Part shown: piece by piece, positions 8,140-15,944 of the stretch
How positions within the stretch are numbered: position 1 is the first letter of the stretch
How the letters are laid out: each line of letters opens with the position of its first letter
From: Sphingomonas sp. 28-63-12
GTDB lineage: Bacteria; Pseudomonadota; Alphaproteobacteria; Sphingomonadales; Sphingomonadaceae
Length of the DNA stretch: 64,000 nt
Assembly: GCA_002281535.1 (NCBI GenBank)
Contig: NCGD01000004.1
Location: 1-64,000, forward strand
Direction: 5' to 3'
Position numbers and translations under genes: made by a program
Notes under the pieces: model-generated
The model's input: only the letters and a program-made list of their open reading frames with translations
The model's database searches: none
What the model was told of the DNA's origin: nothing

Positions 8140-8190
8140 TTCGCCCCGTTCATTGGTTCCTGCGAGAATTCGCCTTGAGGAACCTTTTTT

Positions 8191-9396
8191 ATGCGCAACC
8201 TTCCGATCTTGCTTGCTGCTGCTGCTGCCCCACGGGCGGTGCGTTCTGTACCGATGGCTAACGGAAATGATCATTCCACGTTGGTGCAACAGATCAATGC
8301 CGCCTTTACCGCTTTCAAATCTGATCAGAACGCCCGCATGAGCAAGTTGGAGGCTAGCTTTGATCAGCAGGCCGGGGCGCTGGCAGCGGCGCGCCTTGGC
8401 GGCGGCAGCCAACAGCAGCCCCAACGAGTAGGCCTTGCTAGCGAGGTTCGGCGCGAGGTCATGGCACAAATGCTGGGGCTTCCGTCCGCCGCTCGCCAGA
8501 TGGAAAGCGGGTCTGGTCCCGACGGTGGTTACACGATCCCTGTCCAGATTGATCAAACCATCCTACCCCTGCTCCGCACGCTTTCTCCTCTTCGGCAGTG
8601 GGCCACGCTAGCGGCCCTCCCCACTGGTGTCGGTAAATGGCAGAAGATCATCACCAGGATTGGCGGCAAGAGCGCGTGGGCCGGGGAGCTGGACGAACGC
8701 GGTGAAACGGATACGCCTGTGTTGGGTGTCATCGAAATCATGCCTGAAGAATTGATGGCTATGCCGGTGCTCACCAATCACATTTTGGAGGATAGCGGCT
8801 TCGATTTGGAAGCGTTCATTATGGACGATCTGGCCGCTGAAATGTCGCTTGAGGAAGGCAATGCATTTGTGAACGGCAACGGCGTAAAGAAGCCCCGGGG
8901 CTTTCTCACCCTGCCCACGGCAACGACCGGCGACGCTTCTCGGGCATTCGGTACATTGCAGCATGTTGTCACGGCGGGCAGCGGCGTGATTGCCGATACC
9001 GATCTGCTCAACCTTCTGACGCCATTGCGCGCCGTCTATCGCGGCGGTGGCAGCGTGGGTTGGATTATGAACAGCACGACAGAAGGATATATCCGGTCGC
9101 TGAAGGACGCGCAGGGGCGATTTATCTGGCAGCAGGGGTTGGAAATGGGCGCGCCAAATATGTTGCTTGGCTATCCCGTTGGCATTGATGAAGCCATGCC
9201 CGATATTGCCGCGAATTCGCTGCCAATCGCATTCGGTAACTGGCGGCGCGGGTACGCGATCGTTGACAAGATCGGCATCAAACTCATCCGCGACAACGTG
9301 ACGCGCAAGGGCTGGACGAAGCTCTATTTCTATCGCCGCGTGGGCGGGCATCCGCTCGATACCAACGCGATCAAGCTGCTGAAGATCAAGCCATAA
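8191..9396 (+). CDS. Phage major capsid protein, HK97 gp5 family
   Basis: 401 residues. The N-terminal 25-60 region (TLVQQINAAFTAFKSDQNARMSKLE) is coiled-coil-like, as in the delta domain cleaved from HK97-type capsids. The core follows the family: GGYTIPVQIDQTILPLLR, then LSPLRQWATL near residues 120-145, EELMAMPVLTNHILEDS at the N-arm/P-domain, EGNAFVNGNGVKKPRGFL, a GWIMNSTTEGYIRSLKD strand, and a closing RRVGGHPLDTNAIKLL. GAGGAA near 8176 serves as ribosome-binding site. No head protease gene is present in the island. It builds the icosahedral shell if expressed. Confidence 0.88.
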   Translation: MRNLPILLAAAAAPRAVRSVPMANGNDHSTLVQQINAAFTAFKSDQNARMSKLEASFDQQAGALAAARLGGGSQQQPQRVGLASEVRREVMAQMLGLPSAARQMESGSGPDGGYTIPVQIDQTILPLLRTLSPLRQWATLAALPTGVGKWQKIITRIGGKSAWAGELDERGETDTPVLGVIEIMPEELMAMPVLTNHILEDSGFDLEAFIMDDLAAEMSLEEGNAFVNGNGVKKPRGFLTLPTATTGDASRAFGTLQHVVTAGSGVIADTDLLNLLTPLRAVYRGGGSVGWIMNSTTEGYIRSLKDAQGRFIWQQGLEMGAPNMLLGYPVGIDEAMPDIAANSLPIAFGNWRRGYAIVDKIGIKLIRDNVTRKGWTKLYFYRRVGGHPLDTNAIKLLKIKP

Positions 9397-9404
9397 AACG
9401 ATCA

Positions 9405-9434
9405 TGGCCGCGCCTCCCGAAAGAGGCGCGGCCA
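9405..9434 (+). terminator. Hairpin after the capsid gene
   Basis: A perfect 12-bp GC-rich stem (TGGCCGCGCCTC with its complement) and CCGAAA loop lies 9 bases after the capsid stop. There is no T-run. Its place between capsid and tape-measure genes fits partial termination to keep capsid expression higher. Confidence 0.55.
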
Positions 9435-9461
9435 CACAGCGGCGATGGATAGGGTTCTGAC

Positions 9462-11546
9462 ATGACGGTAATTGCAAGCCTGCTAACCCGGCTGGGTCTG
9501 GAAAGCTCTTCGTTCGTCACTGGCCTGGACAAGGCGCGGGCGGCGGCGCGGCGCGGTTCCAAGGAGATATCTTCCGATTTTACGAAGATGCAGCGCAATA
9601 TCGAGAGCGTCACCAAAGTCCTTTCAGGGTCGCTGGCCACGCTGGGCGCGGGCCTTGCGATCGGCGCGATTAAGGGCGGCATAACCAGCGGCCTGGAATA
9701 TGCGAGCGCGCTGGGCGAGGTGGCGCAGCAGCTTGGCGTTTCCACCCGCGCGCTGCAGGAATACCGCTACGTCGCAACGCAGGTGGGCATCGGGCAGGAT
9801 CAGCTTGACGCCGGGCTTCAGAAATTGACTCGATCGATCGGGCAGGCTGCCAACGGTGCGAAGGTGCAAACCGCCGCGTTCGATGCGCTGGGTGTGTCGA
9901 TCCGCGACCAGAACGGCAATCTCAAAAGCACTGACCAGATACTGTCCGAACTGATCGCTGCATTCAGCCGCATTCCTGATCCGGCGCGGCGGGCCGCGCT
10001 GGAAACGCAATTGTTCGGCAAGGCGGGGCAGCAGCTCGATACGTTGCTTGCCGGTGGTGTCAGCCAGGTGAATAACTTGCGCGATGCGGCTCACCGGCTG
10101 GGCATCGTGCTTAGCTCCGAGCAAATTCAGAAAGCCGATGACGCGGCGGATAAACTGGCGTCGGTCCAACAGGTGATGACCGCCAATATCTCCGCTGTGG
10201 TGGCCGATAATGCAGATGCAATCCTTCGCCTCGCGGATTCATTTGCGACGTTGACTGCCAACGTGCTGGGATCGGTGACGGCGTTCGCCAATTACCGAAA
10301 TGTAAGGGGATTGGCGACGGGCGATATCACCGCCGGACGTGACTTGCTCAAATCGAAATCGGGCCGCGCGGCGCTGGCTGGCTATTACGATCAGCGGCTA
10401 TCAGCAAACACGGCTGCCCGTCGCCAGCCCGGTTTGAGTGCGGCGGAAGCCAAGCGGCTCGATGGGGAAATCGCTCAGGCCAAAAAGCTGCGGGACTTGG
10501 CCATAGCCTATGATGCGCGCAAATCGTCGGCAGAGGCAGCGGTGCCAAAGAGGGTTGGCGGTGGGGGTGGCATCGGCGGCGGTGCCGTTAGAATAGCGGC
10601 CCCGCGCCCGTCACGTCTGGGCAGATCAGCGGTAAAAGAGACTGGGCCGGATTTAGGTAAGCAAGCGCAATCCATTATTGATGGTCTATTCCCCAATGAG
10701 GCCGAACTGCGGCGATTGCAGCAGGATGCAGCAACGCTAGGCGATGCGCTGGCTAAAAAGGTGATCAGCGTGCCCGCTTTCGAAAAGGCGCGGGAGGCGC
10801 TGGCGGCGCAATTGTCACAGACATTGGAGGATATCAAAAACGCCGGCGAAGGCGCGCAACCGCTCGCTTTGATCAGCGGCAATATTGACGGCATCCTGGA
10901 CCGGGAATTGAAACGCTTTGATAAGGCAGCGGACGAAAGCGCCAAAATCCAGAAAAGCAGCGCCGAATCAATCGCCCAAAGCTATGCCGAAATGGCGCAA
11001 AGCGTTGTCGGATCGCTCCAGGGGCTGACATCGTCGATTAAGGGCGGCGACTTCCTCGATATTCTGGGCAGCGTAATCGATGTGATCAGCACGGTTGCCG
11101 GGCAAATTGGCGGTGGTGGTGGGCTGTCCGGTTTGTTCGGTCGCGGATCACGGGTGGAGATACCGACAATAGACGGACTCTCGGGATTGGGGGCAAAGAA
11201 TGCGCCGATCGGCACGCCACCAATTTTTGGCGGGGCGCGGGCCAATGGCGGGCCGGTGCGCCCCGGCATGGCGTATCTGGTGGGTGAACGCGGGCCGGAA
11301 ATTTTCCGCCCCAGCGCCGGGGGCAGTATCATCCCGAACAATCGGCTGAGTGGCGGCATTGGCGGCGGGATTAGCTTTGATCTGCGCGGTGCCGTGGTGA
11401 CCACTGAACTGTATCGCGACATGGAGCGGATCGCCAACGACACGTCTGGCCGCATGGTGCGGGCTGCTGCGCCGAGCATCGCGACGGCGGGTGCTGATGG
11501 GGCGGCGGCGCGGGCGTTGCGGCAGCAATCGCGGGCGCTGGCATGA
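9462..11546 (+). CDS. Phage tail tape-measure-like protein
   Basis: 694 residues. The N-terminus (SLLTRLGLESSSFVTGLDKARAAA) and the segment around residues 85-125 (SALGEVAQQLGVSTRALQEY) are typical of tail length tape-measure proteins. A hydrophobic glycine/alanine stretch lies near residues 48-70 (LSGSLATLGAGLAIGAIKGG). The C-terminal third is glycine-rich with MAYLVGERGPEIFRP near residue 605, a motif common at the end of tape measures. It is short for the family, implying a small tail or loss of the middle. No other tail gene is present except possibly the next ORF. Confidence 0.78.
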   Translation: MTVIASLLTRLGLESSSFVTGLDKARAAARRGSKEISSDFTKMQRNIESVTKVLSGSLATLGAGLAIGAIKGGITSGLEYASALGEVAQQLGVSTRALQEYRYVATQVGIGQDQLDAGLQKLTRSIGQAANGAKVQTAAFDALGVSIRDQNGNLKSTDQILSELIAAFSRIPDPARRAALETQLFGKAGQQLDTLLAGGVSQVNNLRDAAHRLGIVLSSEQIQKADDAADKLASVQQVMTANISAVVADNADAILRLADSFATLTANVLGSVTAFANYRNVRGLATGDITAGRDLLKSKSGRAALAGYYDQRLSANTAARRQPGLSAAEAKRLDGEIAQAKKLRDLAIAYDARKSSAEAAVPKRVGGGGGIGGGAVRIAAPRPSRLGRSAVKETGPDLGKQAQSIIDGLFPNEAELRRLQQDAATLGDALAKKVISVPAFEKAREALAAQLSQTLEDIKNAGEGAQPLALISGNIDGILDRELKRFDKAADESAKIQKSSAESIAQSYAEMAQSVVGSLQGLTSSIKGGDFLDILGSVIDVISTVAGQIGGGGGLSGLFGRGSRVEIPTIDGLSGLGAKNAPIGTPPIFGGARANGGPVRPGMAYLVGERGPEIFRPSAGGSIIPNNRLSGGIGGGISFDLRGAVVTTELYRDMERIANDTSGRMVRAAAPSIATAGADGAAARALRQQSRALA

Positions 11547-11848
11547 ATCGGGAACCTCTATCGTTCGACGCAACCGAATTCGTCGAAGCGCAGATGGGGA
11601 TATATGTCGATCTGGCGATGATTCTGCATAGGGCCGGGATTATCGATGCGCGTGAACTTGTGAAGCGGCTAGACGATCAGGATAACCCGGTTGTGCGGAT
11701 TACACCCGCCTCTCGTGAGATGGCAGGCTACGCAAGTCGCAAGCTGACGATATCGCTGGACTATGCCGATGCAAAGCAGGCGCTGCACGGTGGCGACGGC
11801 GAAACGGTAGGCAGGCCACGCCTGACATTGGTGCGGCCCGATGAATAG
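11543..11848 (+). CDS. Hypothetical phage-island protein downstream of tape measure
   Basis: 101 residues, starting MNREPLSFDATEFVEAQ within the ATGA overlap of the tape-measure stop, so translation is coupled. It is acidic and mixed alpha/beta. No family recognised. Its last codons are 7 bp from the convergent ribbon-helix-helix gene. Confidence 0.6.
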   Translation: MNREPLSFDATEFVEAQMGIYVDLAMILHRAGIIDARELVKRLDDQDNPVVRITPASREMAGYASRKLTISLDYADAKQALHGGDGETVGRPRLTLVRPDE

Positions 11849-11855
11849 ACCCGTC

Positions 11856-12050
11856 TTAGACGGCGCTCTCTTGCAGGGCGATTTCGATCAGGCGGCGCAC
11901 GGCTTCCGGTCTGGTAGGGACAGGCGCTTGCGCCTCACGCCAGCGATCGAGCGCGGCGAGTTGTTCGGGCACGATTCGAACGGTGATCGGCGTCGATCCG
12001 ATTGCAGGTCTGCCTCGCGATTTTCTGACATCATTAATTGACATAACCAT
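11856..12050 (-). CDS. Ribbon-helix-helix DNA-binding protein
   Basis: 64 residues, starting MVMSINDVRKSRGRPAIG. The segment STPITVRIVPEQLAALDRW gives the basic beta strand and first helix, and VPTRPEAVRRLIEIALQE the second helix with the conserved R-x-E-A-x-R-x-L-I-E pattern of the CopG/Arc/MetJ fold. It is transcribed opposite to the rest of the island and diverges from the gene at 12134, so it is a candidate repressor of that shared promoter region. An antitoxin role is possible but no toxin gene is adjacent. Confidence 0.75.
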   Translation of the reverse strand: MVMSINDVRKSRGRPAIGSTPITVRIVPEQLAALDRWREAQAPVPTRPEAVRRLIEIALQESAV

Positions 12051-12070
12051 TTTCCAATGCCAGAAAATAC

Positions 12071-12105
12071 GAGTCGGCGCAAGGATTGCAGTCCCGCGCC
12101 GACTC
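12071..12105 (+). promoter_or_regulatory. Long inverted repeat in the divergent control region
   Basis: GAGTCGGCGC at 12071-12080 pairs perfectly with GCGCCGACTC at 12096-12105 across a 15-nt loop. It sits between the ribbon-helix-helix gene (minus) and the gene at 12134 (plus). It could be an operator for the former or a 5' UTR hairpin for the latter. Confidence 0.45.
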
Positions 12106-12133
12106 TAACCAACGCTGATCGAGAGGATCAATC

Positions 12134-12472
12134 ATGGGTTTCCAAGCTAAAGCACCACAACCCGATTTTGAAAAGCTTGCGAGCGACTTTTACGATCTAA
12201 CCGTCAAGATCGAGCGCATTAGAGCCCTTGTTGACGTTGTTGATGTTAGCGGGTTGAACCCGCTCGCCAAAGAGCGTGTCGGTTCGCAATCGGATTATCG
12301 GGACTGGTGCAATGCGGCGGCAATTTTGCCGGTGGTGTTGGACGAAGTCGATCAGCTCGCCAAAATGGCGGACGATTATGACACGGCGCTGCATAGCTGT
12401 GTGCCGCGCAAGGTCGATCGCGCAACTCTGGAGCGCCTGGGCTTGGAAGTGCCGGGAGCAAAGGCTGGTTGA
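12134..12472 (+). CDS. Hypothetical phage-island protein
   Basis: 112 residues with a good ribosome-binding site (GAGAGGA at 12120-12126). The protein is helical (DFEKLASDFYDLTVKIERIRAL, then VVLDEVDQLAKMADDYDTAL) and looks like a short coiled-coil bundle. No catalytic motif seen. It follows a divergent control region and precedes the MerR-like regulator. Confidence 0.6.
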   Translation: MGFQAKAPQPDFEKLASDFYDLTVKIERIRALVDVVDVSGLNPLAKERVGSQSDYRDWCNAAAILPVVLDEVDQLAKMADDYDTALHSCVPRKVDRATLERLGLEVPGAKAG

Positions 12473-12488
12473 GGTTGAGTAGCAAGGT

Positions 12489-12546
12489 GCGTGTTATCCC
12501 CCACGCGTCACTTGACAGCGCGACGGCATCGTGGGAGATAACACGC
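12489..12546 (+). promoter_or_regulatory. 16-bp inverted repeat and promoter of the MerR-like gene
   Basis: GCGTGTTATCCCCCAC (12489-12504) and GTGGGAGATAACACGC (12531-12546) are inverted repeats matching at 15 of 16 positions. Between them TTGACA (12512-12517) is a perfect -35, followed after 17-18 bp by GAGATA/AGATAA within the right arm. The arm ends one base before ATG 12547, so transcription would begin at or next to the start codon, predicting a leaderless mRNA. The arms flank and overlap the core promoter, the arrangement of an autoregulated operator. Confidence 0.65.
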
Positions 12547-13125
12547 ATGATAAACCAAGCCCGCCCCAAATTCACATTTCCGATGTTTCAGCCAAAGGAT
12601 TTGGAAGCAATTACTGGCCTTTCGCCAGTGGCTATCCGAGATTGGCGACGGCGGAAGTTACTGAATCCCGATTTGGAAAAGCAGGACGGTGCTTTTCACT
12701 TTTCATCGGTTGCGGAATTTCTGTTGCTCAGGCGGCTTTCAGATCATGGCATAGGGCCAAAGCAAGTTTTCGGATGGAGCACTAGCGCCTCAATCCATTT
12801 GATGCATCACGCCGTCAACGATCGATCAGCTTGGGCGAACGATAATGCTTGGGCACTTTGGTGCGATCGGGAAAAGCGCAACCCTTTGGAGCGGTTTTTC
12901 TACCTCGCGCCTGGCATTGTTTCGATGACCAACGATCCGCTTCGAGTTTTGGAGGGGCACGCGCCGGTCGCGACATTTGTCGATTTATTGCAATTGGGCA
13001 ACGAGTTGCGTGCGGCTATACTTCCTCGCGTCGCTGATGCTTCGATCACAAATTGGCAATATGACGATCATGGCGATTCTGTCGTGGTTACGATTGATGA
13101 CGACGAAGGCGAGTTGGTCGAGTAA
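12547..13125 (+). CDS. MerR-like helix-turn-helix regulator of the island
   Basis: 192 residues. The N-terminal 60 residues (FQPKDLEAITGLSPVAIRDWRRRKLL, then FHFSSVAEFLLLRRLSDHGI) follow the MerR winged-helix pattern: helix-turn-helix, wing, then the I-x-x-L-x-x-x-G helix. The C-terminus is not a metal-binding type and ends in an acidic tail (VVTIDDDEGELVE). I chose ATG 12547 over the frame start at 12469, because the latter would run through the inverted repeat and promoter. It is probably the island's lysogeny-type regulator or integrase activator, acting on its own inverted repeat. Confidence 0.7.
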   Translation: MINQARPKFTFPMFQPKDLEAITGLSPVAIRDWRRRKLLNPDLEKQDGAFHFSSVAEFLLLRRLSDHGIGPKQVFGWSTSASIHLMHHAVNDRSAWANDNAWALWCDREKRNPLERFFYLAPGIVSMTNDPLRVLEGHAPVATFVDLLQLGNELRAAILPRVADASITNWQYDDHGDSVVVTIDDDEGELVE

Positions 13126-13316
13126 TGGCTTCTCGCGCCGCCTATCCAACCGACGCACAGTTGCAACGCGCGATCGGCGCGGCGCGCAAGGTTGGTTTTG
13201 ACGTGGCGGGCGTGTCGATCAGCCGCGAAGGCGAGATTAAGCTATTCGAAGCAAGGGCGCTCTCTGCCCAGCCGAGCGATGAATTTGAGCGGTTGGAAGC
13301 CGCCGGGCTTCTGTGA
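13125..13316 (+). CDS. Small hypothetical protein coupled to the integrase
   Basis: 63 residues (MASRAAYPTDAQLQRAIGAARK...). It overlaps the previous stop and, by GTGA, the integrase start. Proteins with this YPTDAQLxRAIxAARxxG layout commonly precede integrases in alphaproteobacterial prophages, by general recollection. It could be an excisionase-like accessory, but no DNA-binding motif is clear. Confidence 0.6.
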   Translation: MASRAAYPTDAQLQRAIGAARKVGFDVAGVSISREGEIKLFEARALSAQPSDEFERLEAAGLL

Positions 13317-14428
13317 CGCTGCCCGCGATCAAGGGCCTCTACATCACGGGCAACCGCAAGCCCGGCAAGCCGGTGCGCTGGTATGTGTATGCCTGGCGGG
13401 GTGGGCCGCTGATCGCCGCCAAGGTTGGCGGTGCCAAGCCGCGCCTCGATGCCGATATCGTTGAGAAATATCACGCCGCGCTGCAATCAACCCGCAAAGT
13501 GCGGCCCGAATCCTTCGCCAGTCTGATCGCTGATTATCGCCGATCGCCCGAATGGTCTGCACTGGCAACGAGCACCAGGCGCAACTGGTCGATCATTGTC
13601 GATCGGATTGAGGCAAAATGGGGCTCAGTGCCGACCGCGATTTGGAGCGACCCGCGCATGGTGCGCAAGGTGATCGATTGGCGCGATGCTGCGGCAACCC
13701 AGCCGCGCAAGGCCGACAACCAAATCACTGTGCTGCGGCACTTGCTCGAATGGGCGCGCCTGCGGGCGCGGGTGAACGTGAACGTGGCGGCCGGGATCCC
13801 CAAGCTCTATCACGGCGGCGAGCGCGCGGAAATTATCTGGACAGAGGACGAGCTGACACGGCTTGCCGATCACGCCTCTGCCGATGTGATTGACGGGGTA
13901 CGCCTCGCCTGCCTTACCGGGTTGCGCCGCGCCGATCTGGTCGCCTTGACCTGGGCAGAAATTGGCGAGCGGGCAATCGTTCGCAAGGCGCTCAAAAGCA
14001 GCAAGGGCAAGCGTCGGACAGCGACCGTGCCGATTGTGGGCGAGCTGCGCACGTTGCTCGCTATGCTGCGGACGCGGCCACGATCAGCCGGGGTTGAGAC
14101 GGTGCTGGTCAACAGCCACGGACAGCCCTGGACAGGGGACGGCTTTGGCAACAGCGTAATTCGGGCGCGCAATGCGGCCGATATCCGGCATGAGGATGGG
14201 CGGCTTAAGCACCTTCACGATTGCCGGGGCACCTTTGCCACGAAGCTCATGACCGAGCTTGAATGGACCGATGAAAAGATCGCGGCGGCGCTTGCTTGGG
14301 CACCCGATCGCGTCGGGCGAATCCGCTCGGTCTATGTTGACGTTCAGCGTGTCGTGGTGCAGTGGACCGAGCGCAGCGCGGCGGCGGATTGTCAACCAAC
14401 TGTCAACCGACGCGGCGAAACTCTATGA
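13313..14428 (+). CDS. Tyrosine site-specific integrase
   Basis: 371 residues from a GTG start overlapping the preceding gene. The N-terminal part has a SAM-like core-binding domain (ATSTRRNWSIIVDRIEAKWG). The catalytic domain shows the first arginine in CLTGLRRADLVALTW, a KTSKGK-like KSSKGKRR beta turn, H-x-x-R in LHDCRGTFATKL, and the nucleophilic tyrosine in RSVYVDVQR. The first residues (ITGNRKPGKPVRWYVYAWRGG) resemble an arm-binding domain. It ends 23 bp before the intact tRNA-Gly, the expected position for an enzyme that inserts at that gene. The promoter for the restored tRNA may overlap the 3' end of this gene. Confidence 0.9.
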   Translation: MTLPAIKGLYITGNRKPGKPVRWYVYAWRGGPLIAAKVGGAKPRLDADIVEKYHAALQSTRKVRPESFASLIADYRRSPEWSALATSTRRNWSIIVDRIEAKWGSVPTAIWSDPRMVRKVIDWRDAAATQPRKADNQITVLRHLLEWARLRARVNVNVAAGIPKLYHGGERAEIIWTEDELTRLADHASADVIDGVRLACLTGLRRADLVALTWAEIGERAIVRKALKSSKGKRRTATVPIVGELRTLLAMLRTRPRSAGVETVLVNSHGQPWTGDGFGNSVIRARNAADIRHEDGRLKHLHDCRGTFATKLMTELEWTDEKIAAALAWAPDRVGRIRSVYVDVQRVVVQWTERSAAADCQPTVNRRGETL

Positions 14429-14450
14429 AAAGCGAGTCTTTTCAAGGTAT

Positions 14451-14491
14451 TGCGGGTGTAGCTCAATGGCAGAGCAGAAGCTTCCCAAGCT
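14451..14491 (+). repeat. Right attachment site (attR) within intact tRNA-Gly(CCC)
   Basis: Identical over 41 bases to 4906-4946. This copy continues into a full T arm and CCA end, so the functional tRNA lies at this end. The element therefore supplied the 5' part of the gene while the 3' part is the original chromosomal sequence, the reverse of the common arrangement. Confidence 0.88.
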
Positions 14492-14525
14492 TACGACGAG
14501 GGTTCGATTCCCTTCACCCGCTCCA
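14452..14525 (+). tRNA. tRNA-Gly(CCC)
   Basis: A full cloverleaf: acceptor GCGGGTG pairing with CACCCGC, D stem GCTC/GAGC, anticodon loop TTCCCAA giving anticodon CCC, T loop TTCGATT within GAGGG/CCCTT, discriminator T and encoded CCA (14523-14525). It reads GGG codons. Its 5' half derives from the island's copy, so its transcription now depends on sequence in or after the integrase gene. Confidence 0.95.
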
Positions 14526-14561
14526 TAAATAGCCACCCGCGCCCGCTTCCACGCCGGCCCG

Positions 14562-15944
14562 TCAGCCCTGATTCACCCCCAGCGTCAGCACGACCCGCAG
14601 GCCCGGGGCGTTGTCTGCCAGATCGACCGTGCCGTCGTGCAAATGGGCGGTGGCGCCGACCAGGGACAGCCCGAGCCCGGATCCAGCAATGTTGCGTGCG
14701 GGATCAAGCCGGCCAAACCGCCGCAGCGCTTCGGCACGGGAGGCGGGATCGATACCCGGGCCGTTATCAGCCACGACCAGCACCAGCCGCCCGCCCGGGC
14801 CACGCGCGGCGCTGATCGTGATCGCCGATCCGCCAGCCGCATAGTTGATCGCATTCTCAACGAGATTGCCGATCGCGCGGCTGATGAGTTCCTTGTGCAC
14901 CCGGGCAGTGATCGGCGACGCGGCGCTGGCGGTGATGGTGAAGCCATGGTCCTCAACCAGCGGCCCATAGATTTCGGCGATGTCGCTGATCAGCGCGGCG
15001 ATGTCAGTCACAGCAAAGGCCTCGCGACCGATTCCGGCTTCGGCGCGGCTAATCAGCAACGCCGTGGTCAGCATCGCCAACAGGCTGTCGGCTTCGCCGG
15101 CAACCCGATCGAGTGCGGCCAGCGCCATCGGGTCTTCGGTATCGATCAGCGCCCGCTCGATCACCGATTTCAACCGCGTGACCGGCGATTTCAGATCATG
15201 CGCCAGCCCATCGGTGACCATCCGCAATTCAGCGATCAGCCGTTCGATCCGGTCCAGCATCGCATTGATCGCGCTGCCCAGGGCATCGAACGAATCGCCA
15301 GCGCCCTTGATCGGGATGCGCTGGGCAAGATCGCCGCTGGCAAAGCGTTTGGCGGTCGCGGCGATCGAATCGAACTCGGTCGACAATAGCCGGCCGAGCA
15401 GCAGCGCGCTGACCAGAATCAGGCCAAGCCCGCCGAGCAGCGCCAGCCCGATCGCGTCCTGGTTGATCTTGGCCAGCCGCATGCTGCCATCGGTGACATG
15501 ACCGGCCAGCAAGCGCGACCCATCCGGCAACAGCGAGGTGCTGATCCCGAGATGATCGGGGCGGTCGCTGCCTCGGCGATAGAGGCTGATCTCGCGCCAG
15601 TCGGTCTTGACGCCAACCGTTGCCGGCCAATCGGCAAGATTGCCGATGATCGGCCGTCCCCGATCGGTCGCGAGCAGGATTACCGCAATGCTGCGCTGGG
15701 GGGATTGCAAGCGATCGGCGATCAGCCGTGCCAGGCCGGTACGCCCGTCAAGCTTGTAGGCGTCGAGCAGTTCGTCGCGCAGATCGGTGACCGATTGCCG
15801 CTGTTCGCGCACAAGCGCCGCCGCGCTTTGCTGCTGGACGAACACCAGCACCCCGACAGTGATTGTCGCCTGAACCACGAAGCTGAGCAGGACAAAACGC
15901 GCAATCGTCGAGCGCGTCGCAAATCGCCATAGCTGCGCGATCAA
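14562..15944 (-). CDS. Sensor histidine kinase
   Basis: 460 residues, membrane-bound. Transmembrane helices lie near residues 15-38 (FVLLSFVVQATITVGVLVF) and 168-190 (LALLGGLGLILVSALLLG), enclosing a periplasmic sensor region of about 130 residues. A HAMP segment follows (RFASGDLAQRIP), then the H box GLAHDLKSPVTRLK with the phospho-accepting histidine, the N box NLVENAINYA, the G1 box VADNGPGID and the G2 box GSGLGLSLV. Its start overlaps the response regulator stop by 4 bases. With the PDZ protein it forms a three-gene operon, probably for envelope stress sensing; the signal is unknown. Confidence 0.92.
   Translation of the reverse strand: MIAQLWRFATRSTIARFVLLSFVVQATITVGVLVFVQQQSAAALVREQRQSVTDLRDELLDAYKLDGRTGLARLIADRLQSPQRSIAVILLATDRGRPIIGNLADWPATVGVKTDWREISLYRRGSDRPDHLGISTSLLPDGSRLLAGHVTDGSMRLAKINQDAIGLALLGGLGLILVSALLLGRLLSTEFDSIAATAKRFASGDLAQRIPIKGAGDSFDALGSAINAMLDRIERLIAELRMVTDGLAHDLKSPVTRLKSVIERALIDTEDPMALAALDRVAGEADSLLAMLTTALLISRAEAGIGREAFAVTDIAALISDIAEIYGPLVEDHGFTITASAASPITARVHKELISRAIGNLVENAINYAAGGSAITISAARGPGGRLVLVVADNGPGIDPASRAEALRRFGRLDPARNIAGSGLGLSLVGATAHLHDGTVDLADNAPGLRVVLTLGVNQG

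Larger units (their letters stand above)
4907..14491. mobile_element. 9.5-kb phage-like integrative island in tRNA-Gly(CCC)
   Basis: The island is bounded by the 41-bp direct repeat (4906-4946 and 14451-14491) and carries a tyrosine integrase ending 23 bp before the restored tRNA. Cargo: a primase-C-terminal-like protein, a repeat-rich non-coding region, a Nu1-like protein, small ORFs, an HK97-type capsid protein, a tape-measure-like protein, a ribbon-helix-helix protein and a MerR-like regulator. No large terminase, portal, head protease, holin or lysin is present. It is therefore either a decayed prophage or a phage satellite that borrows those functions. Confidence 0.85.
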
